Shown here: in pieces, positions 46,078 to 57,759 of the stretch
How positions within the stretch are numbered: the stretch's first letter is position 1
Layout: the number at the start of each line of letters is the position of its first letter
Origin: Brachionus manjavacas
Lineage: Eukaryota; Rotifera; Eurotatoria; Ploima; Brachionidae
NCBI GenBank assembly: GCA_019054805.1
Contig: JAHQIY010000030.1
Span: 124,001 to 188,000 of the forward strand
DNA: 64,000 nt
Direction of reading: 5' to 3'
Program-made: the position numbers and the translations under genes
The notes under the pieces: generated by a model
Seen by the model: the letters and a program-made list of their open reading frames with translations, nothing else
What the model was told of the DNA's origin: nothing
The model's database searches: none

Positions 46078-47470
46078 CATACTCACGCTACCTCGATCCA
46101 CCCGGAGCTAATAAAACTGTATTCTACCAGTATTCAACAGCAGACTCAATAGCTAACAGTACGACAGAAGCAGAGGCCAACAAGAGCCTTACCAATACAT
46201 CTGTACACACAATCTAAGGGAACCCTCATGATTTCGCTGATTTTATATTAATCTAATTAATATATTGGAGGTAAAACATATTGGGAACATTTTTTTAATT
46301 TAGCAGTTGCAGGATTCAACAAAAATTTAACGTTTGTTGCAGTGTGAAAATAACCTTTTCACATATTTTAATTAACCTCATCAATTTTCACAACTTATCT
46401 GGATTTTATCTTTATGTTTTTATGAATCATTTATCATATGTCATTAATCTTTATGACCGATTTAATTCACAACTTATCTTTATTTAGATTCTTTATGATT
46501 AATGACCTTTTTAAGTTACTCTTCCTGAATATAAATAGAAGTTTTAATTCTAAAAAGGAGAGCTTTTTAACTTTGTATTTTTCCTATTTACTTTAAATCA
46601 ATAATAATTGTTTATTTAACAAGACCTTGTTCATTTTCTCTTTCTATCTCCTCTGAAGTTAATCGAAGGTATTCATGCCAAATCCCCTAGACTAACATAT
46701 ATTGGAGCAGCGATAAAGACAGATATAAACAGATAGATAATAGACAAAAGCAGTGAAATAGGCTCTATAATCGAGGATATCGATTCAAAAAAGTGGAAAA
46801 AAATAAAAGCTCTAAATATTTGCAAGGCTAAATCCTTAGCTTACTCCCTGGATAAGGTAGTGACTGCTTACAGGGCTACTGTAGCAGAATTAAAGGATAT
46901 TGCGGAAAGCAATGAAGCACTGATACAAGGAAATCAAAGTGCAAAGAATGCATTTGTAATTTTGAAAGCAAGATTAACAAAATAAAACAAATAAAACTGG
47001 ATGCTGATGACGTAGATTAGCAGAAAGATGATGTATCTTCAGAAATGGACAGACTTCGTCTGACTAATGACGAAATTTTATTAAGAAATGAAAATCTAAA
47101 AGAGGATAATCTTGAGAAAGATAAAATAATACCAGAACTTAAGGCACAGTTTAATCAAAACGAGAGTCAATATTTTGACTTACAAGTTAAAAAAAATGCA
47201 ATTCAACGAGGTTCTTCTTAACAACTCAACTGTCAGCAACAGCCAACAAAATGAAAAATTCTTAATAATGAATAAAGACTATTACAAGTTTGATTATTCT
47301 ACTATAAATAATCGCTCGCAAAATGGTGCTTCAATAAAAGATACTTCAAAAACGAAAAATTTAAACAAAATGTTTTATAATATGGATCAAAACGAAAAAA
47401 CGCCTAAATCAATACTTATCAGTGATGATGATGCACAAAAAACACCTGAAGCTTATTGTTATAGAAAAAG
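46078..47470 (+). pseudogene. Coiled-coil coding remnant inserted between two repeat-gene copies
   Basis: 46260-46660 is AT-rich non-coding DNA containing a promoter-like 'tataaatag'. From about 46700 to 47480 coding-like pieces appear (AKSLAYSLDKVVTAYRATVAELKDIAESNEAL, EMDRLRLTNDEILLRNENLKEDN, and an open part at 47175-47480). They are rich in Leu/Glu/Lys heptads. This could be the N-terminal coiled coil of a retroelement gag or a host coiled-coil protein; it is broken. It is absent from the other long unit of the array (57-60 kb), so it is an insertion or a remnant lost elsewhere. Confidence 0.35.
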
Positions 47471-48012
47471 ATATAATTAAAGATTGGAACCTGGCTTCAA
47501 CAGCGAACGACCGAAGCTGCAATAAAAAAGTCTATCACCGACATAGCTGTCTCTAGCCGTACGAGAACGACCGAAACAGCAGTCAACAAGTCTATGACTG
47601 ACTAAGCCGACTCCAGTTGTCCTGGGACAAATAATAAAGCGTTTTACAAGGCTTCAACCTAACAGATTCTCCTGGATTAAGAGCAAATAAAGCTTCGGTC
47701 AAAAATACCATGACCAATTCAGCCGATTCCAGTGGTCCCCGTGTGACTGAAGCTACATTCAACCAGAACCTGTCATCATTTAGAGACTCAAGACGGACCC
47801 GTGCGGCTGAGACTGTGATCGAACAAGACTTGACTAAATGTTTTGATCAAAACAGCCAGGGTACAACCAAAGTAACATTTAACTGGGCTTTAACAAACTT
47901 AACTGCTTCGAGTCAATCCGGAGCAACTAATGAAACAGTCAATATTGCTTCGACCATTTTAGTTGACTCAAGTTATCCCGGAGGAACCAAAGCAACATGC
48001 AACATCTTTTGA
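47470..48012 (+). CDS. Fragment of the 21-residue-repeat protein, copy 2
   Basis: The open part 47710-48012 (100 codons) begins MTNSADSSGPRVTEATFNQN and contains five repeats of about 21 residues: TNSADSSGPRVTEATFNQN, RDSRRTRAAETVIEQDL, QNSQGTTKVTFNWAL, ASSQSGATNETVNIAS, DSSYPGGTKATCNIF. Upstream bases 47490-47710 encode more units (RTTEAAIKKSIT, RTTETAVNKSMT) in interrupted frames, so the original gene was a longer repeat array. It ends 30 bases before the MULE transposase region on the same strand and always travels with it in this window. Function unknown; either a captured host surface-protein segment or an accessory gene. Confidence 0.45.
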
Positions 48013-48039
48013 CATACTCACGCTACTTTTAATCATAAT

Positions 48040-49388
48040 TTTATTTTAAATTTCAAGAGGCTTCTTAAAACGCAGCACAAACAGCCCCATTTCATACCAT
48101 TGATGATTTTGAATCCTGGCGATCGAGTCAAAGCCACAATATCTTGTTTCAACACAATGAACGGCTTCTTTCTTAAAATAAACTATGAAGACGACCCAGA
48201 TAAACAGTTGTCTAAAAGACTGTACCAACAGATAAACCACGAACATCAGCCGAACAGCTACAATTATCATTTAATTGCAACAAAAGAAAATCTAACTCAG
48301 CAAGTAAATAGTATTAGGAAAAAGAATGAAACGGTGCTGTAGCAAATCCCAAATGCAAAAAAGATATTATAATACCAAACAAATTAAGCTTAACTTATTC
48401 TGGCAATCAATTTGTGTACTTTGACAGTGGTCAAGATGATGAGAATAGAATAATAATTTTAGCCACAGATGAAAATTTAAATGTTTTAAAGAATAGTAAA
48501 ATTTGGTGCGTTGATGGGACGTTTGAGATAACCCCAACTTTGTTTTATCAATTATTTACGATTAATGTTATAGAGTCAGGTCGAAATATTCCATTGTTAT
48601 ACGCATTTTTAAGCAATAAAAATCAAGATACATACTTTAGACTTTTCGAATGTTTAAGTACTCGATTGAATTCTAGTCCAGATTATATTTTTTGCGATTT
48701 TGAGAAAGCGATTTTAAATTCATTAGAAAAATTTTTTCCAAGTAGCAAATTAAGCGGGTGTTGGTTCCATTTGGCGGATAATTTATTTAAATATGTGCAA
48801 AGTAATGGTTTAGTTAAAGAGTTTAGATGTCGATCAAATTTTAGTTTACGTAAGTGTTACAAATATGTGAAATTTTTGGCGTTTGTACCAGCGCATGATG
48901 TAATTGAAACTTTTGAAATGATTAAAGATATTTCGCCAAAGAACTTTAAGCCAATACTAGACTACTTTGAAAAATTTTACATCGGATTGCCTATGAAAAA
49001 TGACACAACAAAAAGAGCAGTTCCACAATATCCCATAAAATTATGGAATGTTTACAAAAGAATTGTTAAAAATTTGCCACGCACTAATAATCATATAGAA
49101 GCTTGGCACAGATCACTCAAACAAGACATAGAAAGTCATCCAACATTCATCAAACTTTTAAAGCATCTTCTTCGAGAACAGCGTCTGGCTGAAAAGTTAA
49201 TTGATGAAGTTCGAGTAGGCATTTTTGGCAGAAGATCAAACAAAGAAGTTAAAAAAGATATTGCTGTTAAAAATTTATTAGAACAGTATGATTCAGAACA
49301 AAAATTTTTATTTTTAGATGAATTGATTGCCATTTATGACACTAAAAAAGTAATATCAAATGAAAATTTAGATATTGAATATAGTTAA
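48040..49388 (+). mobile_element. MULE transposase, plus copy, DDE core complete
   Basis: The open part 48414-49388 (324 codons) holds all catalytic positions of a Mutator-like transposase: Asp in IWCVDGTFEITP (about 48510), Asp in YIFCDFEKAI (about 48695) followed by GCWFHLADNLFKY, and Glu in PRTNNHIEAWHRSL (about 49080-49120). The N-terminal part (48100-48342, MMILNPGDRVKATISC..) is separated from the core by a one-base difference near 48325 compared with the inverted copy, where the N-terminus reads through. No FLYWCH finger was seen. Downstream lies module C, upstream the repeat gene. Confidence 0.8.
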
Positions 49389-49439
49389 AGTGATTAAATT
49401 AATGTAAATATTGACTAATTAGTAGATTTTTTCAAATAA

Positions 49440-50600
49440 TATTTTTCACACATTTTTTTTCAATAATAATTTTCTCTTATTTTTTTCAATAAAGTTATTT
49501 TCTTTAAAAGTGTCAATTTTTTCTCGAACATTTTTCACAAATTTTTTTTTCTCAAAAATGATAGGTTGCCTTTTAAATGTCGCCTCTTCAGAATCGAGTT
49601 TCCCACTGAGTCTAGCTACGAGAGTGCCAACAAGCATGTTCATCAAATTATGAACGATTTTGTCGGCTTAGAGAACAAAATTGTTGATTAATTGTCAAAA
49701 ATGTTCTCCAAGAAGAAAAGCACCAATTTGTCTTTTCATGATAGTGAAAAAGAAATACCTAAAACAAAGGACAAGCAAATTTTGCAACGAGTTCGTAGGG
49801 CGACCAAGTTGGAAATATCGGCCCAAAAAGTAGTTTTCTATTCAGCCAAGGTCCAAAACTTCAATCCAGACAATGCTGTTTTGTGCAAAGCGCTGAGCGC
49901 CGACTCGCCTGAAGTACTATGAATTTAAGTCGTGGTTGAATTGGACCAAATTTTTGAAAAACTCCACTTCATTCTCAACCACCACCCCAGCCTAACAAGT
50001 AGGGAAACACTAAATGATGCTATCCGGAATGCAGGAGTTTTTTCTATTCAAGAAAAAAAATCACCAATTTGCCTTTTCATGATAGTGAAAAAGAAATACC
50101 TAAAACAAAGGACAAGCAAATTTTGCAACGAGTTCGTAGGGCGACCAAGTTGGAAATATCGGCCCAAAAAGTAGTTTTCTATTCAGCCAAGGTAAAAAAC
50201 TTCAATCCAGACAATGCTGTTTTGTGCAAAGCGCTGAGCGCCGACTCGCCTGAAGTACTATGAATTTAAGTCGTGGTTGAATTGGACCAAATTTTTGAAA
50301 AACTCCACTTCATTCTCAACCACCACCCCAGCCTAACAAGTAGGGAAACACTAAATGATGCTATCCGGAATGCAGGAGTTTTTTCTATTCAAGAAAAAAA
50401 ATTTTATAAGGATTCTTTAAATAAAAGCCTCCCTAGATGGAAATGAATTCGTCTCAAAATTTTTAGAACAGGAATATAAACAAAATGGCAGGTAAAAATT
50501 GAGGAGCCGAAGAAAAACTTAAAATGCTTCCAAAAAGCTAAAAAAATCAAATTCTGAATAATTTAATTCCATGGCAACAAAAACCTTTGAAATCAAAAGT
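49440..50600 (+). repeat. Array module C, plus copy, with an internal tandem duplication
   Basis: The module carries a lysine-rich open frame (49692-49922, MSKMFSKKKSTNLSFHDSEK..AKVQNFNPDNAVLCKAL) of unknown function. About 330 bases are tandemly duplicated (about 49727-50056 and 50057-50400), so the frame occurs again at 50069-50263. Inverted copies of the module without this duplication lie at about 53950-54540, 56860-57640 and 61770-62330. It ends at about 50600, where the orientation of the array flips. Confidence 0.75.
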
Positions 50601-50614
50601 TTAAAAAACTTAAA

Positions 50615-52078
50615 TAATAATTTCCTATAAGGTGTATTAAATCATTATGCGAAGTTGTAAACGCTTTTGTTGCCGTGGAATTAAATTATCCAGAATTATT
50701 TACTTGAATGACGTGATATGGACGGAACGCCGACAGGGCATAAAAATATTATCGACAAATATATGTTGAGAAAGGAAGAAATTTTGATGGTTCAAGAGAT
50801 ATTTGCTTCAACCATTGTAAGGATTATGCTTTGTTAGCTAATAACCATTTTAAGGAAACAATGTGTTCTCATGATCCAAGAATTTAGACTCAAGTTAATT
50901 TAAATTAAAAGTAACTAATTGATCAATTCGCAAGTATGTTTTACTTTAATGATGTAATCACGGTTTATTTAATTTTTATTTGGTAATTGTATAAAAAGCA
51001 AACTTGTTAAGTGGGGAAAATGACAAAAAGATTTTTGTTAAACAAGAGTTTTTTAAAGCCCGATTATTTTATTATTTCTCCAATTCAATAGTAGAAATTA
51101 AAACTTTTCGTTGGATAAGTTAACTTTTTTTAAGTATCTAAAAATCCTAATGAAATAATGTCCTTAGGTTTCGCCTTACATTTTCGAAAGTTTATGTCGA
51201 GTTACACCTCACAGCTACCTAATTCTTCTATAGAATTAGCAAATAAACATTTTGTTTCGGTTCGAATTTTATCAAAAGCTTTTTGCTGATTGAATGATAA
51301 AAGACTTGGGTTATCATTTTATGATTTGTTTTATCAAAAATAATCATCTGAGGTTCTGTATTGACATCAGATAGAATAATATAAAAAATATTTTCTACTT
51401 TACTACTTTTGCCATTTTCTAATTTAAAATCTGAACCTGAAAATTTTATCAGTCCTTGGGATGGAAAAATTCCTGAATTTGTTTTTTGAAACCAATCAAG
51501 ACCGAACAAAATATCATGATCTTCATGATCGAAAACAATAAATTCAATTAAACATAAGCTGTTTCTCAGCCTAATTTAAATAGGTTTCGTTTTGCCAGAA
51601 GCATGAGTAACTATCCTTTTTTCATTAATTTACCTCCTACATAACCTGTAGTTGATGGTGTGCAATTAATATTTTTCGAAAGAGAAGAAACCATATAAAT
51701 ATTTTCTTCCGAATCAGAAACTATTTCTAAAGAATTTATCTTTTTTAATATTACTCTGCACTTAATAGCATTATGTCCTTTCTTTAAAATGTAAGACATG
51801 TAAATTCACGTGATTTATTGTTTTCTTGATTTAAATACCTATTAGATACATTTTTTTGTTTTAGTAAATCTTTGAATGTATCTCTTTTATAAGAAAAATT
51901 ATTGTTTTTCTCTTTTACATTAGTTTTTACAAAGTTAACTTTAGATATGCAGCTAGCCGCTGATTCTAATTGAATCGCAAGTGGGATAGCCTACGACAGC
52001 TTAACGATTTTTCTACAAATAATTTCTATTTTTGCATTTTATTTTTAACCTTCTTTAAAGTAAAATATTTTTGCAAAT
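50615..52078 (-). mobile_element. Gypsy-type gag/protease fossil, copy 1, with flank (module D)
   Basis: On the minus strand a zinc-knuckle remnant (KKGHNAIKCR, about 51775-51745) is followed by a retropepsin-like part (LFGLDWFQKTNSGIFP, about 51515-51465). Upstream of the knuckle lies a gag-like stretch. The order gag, zinc knuckle, protease is typical of LTR retroelements. It is an old, broken fragment with several breaks. The module is a direct repeat of 52215-53680 and ends exactly at the foldback palindrome. Confidence 0.55.
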
Positions 52079-52190
52079 TAAGCGACTGACTCGTGGTCCA
52101 GCCACCGGTCAGCCAACATTTTTAAGTACTTAAAAATGTTTACTTAAAAATGTTGGCTGACCGGTGGCTGGACCACGAGTCAGTCGCTTA
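52079..52190. mobile_element. Foldback element: 48-base inverted arms around a short spacer
   Basis: 'gcgactgactcgtgg' to 'agccaacatttttaag' (52082-52127) is followed after about 15 bases by its reverse complement (52143-52190). One or no mismatches by eye. The flanking 'tttttgcaa' and 'ttgcaaaaa' extend the palindrome. A single arm of the same element lies at 10288-10328. It sits between two direct copies of module D. Confidence 0.85.
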
Positions 52191-52214
52191 ACTTGCAAAA
52201 ATGTAGGAGGTAAA

Positions 52215-53950
52215 TTAATAATTTCCTATAAGGTGTATTAAATCATTATGCGAAGTTGTAAACGCTTTTGTTGCCGTGGAATTAAATTATCCAGAATTAT
52301 TTACTTGAATGACGTGATATGGACGGAACGCCGACAGGGCATAAAAATATTATCGACAAATATATGTTGAGAAAGGAAGAAATTTTGATGGTTCAAGAGA
52401 TATTTGCTTCAACCATTGTAAGGATTATGCTTTGTTAGCTAATAACCATTTTAAGGAAACAATGTGTTCTCATGATCCAAGAATTTAGACTCAAGTTAAT
52501 TTAAATTAAAAGTAACTAATTGATCAATTCGCAAGTATGTTTTACTTTAATGATGTAATCACGGTTTATTTAATTTTTATTTGGTAATTGTATAAAAAGC
52601 AAACTTGTTAAGTGGGGAAAATGACAAAAAAGATTTTTGTTAAACAAGAGTTTTTTTAAAGCCCGATTATTTTATTATTTCTCCAATTCAATAGTAGAAA
52701 TTAAAACTTTTCGTTGGATAAGTTAACTTTTTTTAAGTATCTAAAAATCCTAATGAAATAATGTCCTTAGGTTTCGCCTTACATTTTCGAAAGTTTATTT
52801 CGAGTTACACCTCACAGCTACCTAATTCTTCTATAGAATTAGCAAATAAACATTTTGTTTCGGTTCGAATTTTATCAAAAGCTTTTTGCTGATTGAATGA
52901 TAAAAGACTTGGGTTATCATTTTATGATTTGTTTTATCAAAAATAATCATCTGAGGTTCTGTATTGACATCAGATAGAATAATATAAAAAATATTTTCTA
53001 CTTTACTACTTTTGCCATTTTCTAATTTAAAATCTGAACCTGAAAATTTTATCAGTCCTTGGGATGGAAAAATTCCTGAATTTGTTTTTTGAAACCAATC
53101 AAGACCGAACAAAATATCATGATCTTCATGATCGAAAACAATAAATTCAATTAAACATAAGCTGTTTCTCAGCCTAATTTAAATAGGTTTCGTTTTGCCA
53201 GAAGCATGAGTAACTATCCTTTTTTCATTAATTTACCTCCTACATAACCTGTAGTTGATGGTGTGCAATTAATATTTTTCGAAAGAGAAGAAACCATATA
53301 AATATTTTCTTCCGAATCAGAAACTATTTCTAAAGAATTTATCTTTTTTAATATTACTCTGCACTTAATAGCATTATGTCCTTTCTTTAAAATGTAAGAC
53401 ATGTAAATTCACGTGATTTATTGTTTTCTTGATTTAAATACCTATTAGATACATTTTTTTGTTTTAGTAAATCTTTGAATGTATCTCTTTTATAAGAAAA
53501 ATTATTGTTTTTCTCTTTTACATTAGTTTTTACAAAGTTAACTTTAGATATGCAGCTAGCCGCTGATTCTAATTGAATCGCAAGTGGGATAGCCTACGAC
53601 AGCTTAACGATTTTTCTACAAATAATTTCTATTTTTGCATTTTATTTTTAACCTTCTTTAAAGTAAAATATTTTTCTTCATCAGCCATAAAGCCTCACTT
53701 ATTGGTCAAAGTCAAAAATCTGTTTAGAAAATGCTCAACATTTAATTCCTTATGTTTTAAATTAGAGAGTTCGCTTCTAATCAAGTGTTCTCTATCGACG
53801 TTTCTAAAGGTATCTTTGAGCTCCTTTTCAAATTCAAACGACTACATTAAGTCGATCTTTATCACGAATTTTTGCTGCTATAAAACCTTGCTTGATCATA
53901 AGAAGCCAATCTTCTATATCATTTTTACTTTACCAGAAAATTTGGGTGTA
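52215..53950 (-). mobile_element. Gypsy-type gag/protease fossil, copy 2 (module D)
   Basis: Minus strand, in order: a Retrotrans_gag-like capsid part (about 53940-53690, with DREHLIRSELSNLKHKELN), the zinc-knuckle remnant (about 53380) and the protease part (53112-52831). Broken, with several breaks. Nearly identical to the other three copies, so the copies arose by duplication of one dead element rather than by separate insertions. Confidence 0.6.
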
Positions 53951-54540
53951 CTTACATTGAGCAAAAATTTATAAACTTTTGATTTCAAAGGTTTTTGTTG
54001 CCATGGAATTAAATTATTCAGAATTTGATTTTTTAGCTTTTTGGAAGCATTTTAAGTTTTCTTCGGCTCCTCAATTTTTACCTGCCATTTTGTTTATATT
54101 CCTGTTCTAAAAATTTTGAGACGAATTCATTTCCATCTAGGGAGGCTTTTATTTAAAGAATCCTTATAAAATTTTTTTCTTGAATAGAAAAAACTCCTGC
54201 ATTCCGGATAGCATCATTTAGTGTTTCCCTACTTGTTAGGCTGGGGTGGTGGTTGAGAATGAAGTGGAGTTTTCAAAAATTTGGTCCAATTCAACCACGA
54301 CTTAAATTCATAGTACTTCAGGCGAGTCGGCGCTCAGCGCTTTGCACAAAACAGCATTGTCTGGATTGAAGTTTTGGACCTTGGCTGAATAGAAAACTAC
54401 TTTTTGGGCCGATATTTCCAACTTGGTCGCCCTACGAACTCGTTGCAAAATTTGCTTGTCCTTTGTTTTAGGTATTTCTTTTTCACTATCATGAAAAGAC
54501 AAATTGGTGCTTTTCTTCTTGGAGAACATTTTTGTTCATT
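53951..54540 (-). repeat. Array module C, inverted copy (short unit)
   Basis: Contains the lysine-rich frame 54529-54308. At about 54535 it joins module B directly through a short filler ('tacaaaaatgaac'), missing the repeat gene and MULE. The same junction recurs at about 62325. Confidence 0.7.
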
Positions 54541-54544
54541 TTTG

Positions 54545-55490
54545 TACCACTGGAATCGGCTGAATTGGTCATGGTATTTTTGACCGAAGCTTTATTTGCT
54601 CTTAATCCAGGAGAATCTGTTAGGTTGAAGCCTTGTAAAACGCTTTATTATTTGTCCCAGGACAACTGGAGTCGGCTTAGTCAGTCATAGACTTGTTGAC
54701 TGCTGTTTCGGTCGTTCTCGTACGGCTAGAGACAGCTATGTCGGTGATAGACTTTTTTATTGCAGCTTCGGTCGTTCGCTGTTGAAGCCAGGTTCTGGTT
54801 GACTGTAGCTTCGGTCGTTCTGGGACGATTTCAAATCGGCTGAGTTTATCAAAGCTTTGTTGACTGGTTCTTTATTTTGATCAACTGAATATTTGAGATC
54901 TAATGAGCCGATGATCTCTCTTGTTATATTTCAGTTTTTCTTGTTGCTGTAACTGGTCAATGTTTGACCAGCTTTAATTCACCATTTCTTATTCCCCAAA
55001 ATTTATTTTTTCCGTCCTCGCATGTTTTAAACATTAGTGATCGGCCATTCAAAGTGCTTGACTCCAGTAATTCACTTTTTTTGCCATCGCGTTCTTGACG
55101 AACCTTCCGATCCACTACTCTCTGTCTTGGCGTAAGGTTTTTATCAACATAACCATCATTGAATTCAAGGTATTTACGAAGCGATTTTGATAAACCCTAA
55201 CCCTAGCCCTTTTTATTCATTGTCTATTTGGCTAATAAGTATAAATTATTTGTAAAAATTTTTTTTGTTATAGTTGTTTAAAAAATATTTAAAATTAATT
55301 TTGGAATATGTGCGTGCTTTAAAACTATGAAAATTAGAAAAATAAATCTAAAAAAAATGGGTTTAAAAATTTCAATTTTTAAAATCAAATTTTTAAAAGA
55401 TTGAGAAATTTTTATTTTTATTTTTTTATTTACAAAGCATGCAAACTTTGTTACATTAAAATTTATTAAACTAATTTTAAAGATTTATTT
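54545..55490 (-). repeat. Array module B, inverted copy (short unit)
   Basis: Same content as 45060-45790: decayed 21-residue repeats, ORF1-like remnant and the telomere-like motif at 55192-55209. At about 55495 it joins module D at 'attttaatttggtaattg'. Confidence 0.75.
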
Positions 55491-55499
55491 TAATTTGGT

Positions 55500-56860
55500 A
55501 ATTGTATAAAAAGCAAACTTGTTAAGTGGGGAAAATGACAAAAAGATTTTTGTTAAACAAGAGTTTTTTAAAGCCCGATTATTTTATTATTTCTCCAATT
55601 CAATAGTAGAAATTAAAACTTTTCGTTGGATAAGTTAACTTTTTTAAGTATCTAAAAATCCTAATGAAATAATGTCCTTAGGTTTCGCCTTACATTTTCG
55701 AAAGTTTATTTCGAGTTACACCTCACAGCTACCTAATTCTTCTATAGAATTAGCAAATAAACATTTTGTTTCGGTTCGAATTTTATCAAAAGCTTTTTGC
55801 TGATTGAATGATAAAAGACTTGGGTTATCATTTTATGATTTGTTTTATCAAAAATAATCATCTGAGGTTCTGTATTGACATCAGATAGAATAATATAAAA
55901 AATATTTTCTACTTTACTACTTTTGCCATTTTCTAATTTAAAATCTGAACCTGAAAATTTTATCAGTCCTTGGGATGGAAAAATTCCTGAATTTGTTTTT
56001 TGAAACCAATCAAGACCGAACAAAATATCATGATCTTCATGATCGAAAACAATAAATTCAATTAAACATAAGCTGTTTCTCAGCCTAATTTAAATAGGTT
56101 TCGTTTTGCCAGAAGCATGAGTAACTATCCTTTTTTCATTAATTTACCTCCTACATAACCTGTAGTTGATGGTGTGCAATTAATATTTTTCGAAAGAGAA
56201 GAAACCATATAAATATTTTCTTCCGAATCAGAAACTATTTCTAAAGAATTTATCTTTTTTAATATTACTCTGCACTTAATAGCATTATGTCCTTTCTTTA
56301 AAATGTAAGACATGTAAATTCACGTGATTTATTGTTTTCTTGATTTAAATACCTATTAGATACATTTTTTTGTTTTAGTAAATCTTTGAATGTATCTCTT
56401 TTATAAGAAAAATTATTGTTTTTCTCTTTTACATTAGTTTTTACAAAGTTAACTTTAGATATGCAGCTAGCCGCTGATTCTAATTGAATCGCAAGTGGGA
56501 TAGCCTACGACAGCTTAACGATTTTTCTACAAATAATTTCTATTTTTGCATTTTATTTTTAACCTTCTTTAAAGTAAAATATTTTTTCTTCATCAGCCAT
56601 AAAGCCTCACTTATTGGTCAAAGTCAAAAATCTGTTTAGAAAATGCTCAACATTTAATTCCTTATGTTTTAAATTAGAGAGTTCGCTTCTAATCAAGTGT
56701 TCTCTATCGACGTTTCTAAAGGTATCTTTGAGCTCCTTTTCAAATTCAAACGACTACATTAAGTCGATCTTTATCACGAATTTTTGCTGCTATAAAACCT
56801 TGCTTGATCATAAGAAGCCAATCTTCTATATCATTTTTACTTTACCAGAAAATTTGGGTG
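55500..56860 (-). mobile_element. Gypsy-type gag/protease fossil, copy 3 (module D)
   Basis: Same parts as copy 2: capsid-like part (about 56850-56600), zinc-knuckle remnant (about 56295) and protease part (56023-55742). Broken, with several breaks. Truncated at the B junction compared with copies 1 and 2. Confidence 0.6.
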
Positions 56861-57715
56861 TACTTACATTAAGCAAAAATTTATAAACTTTTGATTTCAA
56901 AGGTTTTTGTTGCCATGGAATTAAATTATTCAGAATTTGATTTTTTAGCTTTTTGGAAGCATTTTAAGTTTTTCTTCGGCTCCTCAATTTTTACCTGCCA
57001 TTTTGTTTATATTCCTGTTCTAAAAATTTTGAGACGAATTCATTTCCATCTAGGGAGGCTTTTATTTAAAGAATCCTTATAAAATTTTTTTTTCTTGAAT
57101 AGAAAAAACTCCTGCATTCCGGATAGCATCATTTAGTGTTTCCCTACTTGTTAGGCTGGGGTGGTGGTTGAGAATGAAGTGGAGTTTTTCAAAAATTTGG
57201 TCCAATTCAACCACGACTTAAATTCATAGTACTTCAGGCGAGTCGGCGCTCAGCGCTTTGCACAAAACAGCATTGTCTGGATTGAAGTTTTGGACCTTGG
57301 CTGAATAGAAAACTACTTTTTGGGCCGATATTTCCAACTTGGTCGCCCTACGAACTCGTTGCAAAATTTGCTTGTCCTTTGTTTTAGGTATTTCTTTTTC
57401 ACTATCATGAAAAGACAAATTGGTGCTTTTCTTCTTGGAGAACATTTTTGACAATTAATCAACAATTTTGTTCTCTAAGCGGACAAAATCGTTCATAATT
57501 TGATGAACATGCTTGTTGGCACTCTCGTAGCTAGACTCAGTGGGAAACTCGATTCTGAAGAGGCGACATTTAAAAGGCAACCTATCATTTTTGAGAAAAA
57601 AAAAATTTGTGAAAAATGTTCGAGAAAAAATTGACACTTTTAAAGAAAATAACTTTATTGAAAAAAATAAGAGAAAATTATTATTGAAAAAAAATGTGTG
57701 AAAAATATTATTTGA
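56861..57715 (-). repeat. Array module C, inverted copy (long unit)
   Basis: Contains the lysine-rich frame 57454-57224 and then the A/T-rich link to the MULE. Here the module keeps its connection to the transposase, as in the plus copy. Confidence 0.7.
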
Positions 57716-57759
57716 AAAAAAATCTACTAATTAGTCAATATTTACATTAATTTAATCAC

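Noticed and set aside
46334-46620. Solo LTR beginning TGTTGCAG and ending in ..AACA with a TATA-like box
   Set aside because: No second copy and no clear primer-binding site; the TG..CA ends are too common in this DNA.
49692-49922. Histone-like or ribosomal protein (lysine-rich 76-residue frame)
   Set aside because: No match to known basic proteins; repeated only as part of array module C.
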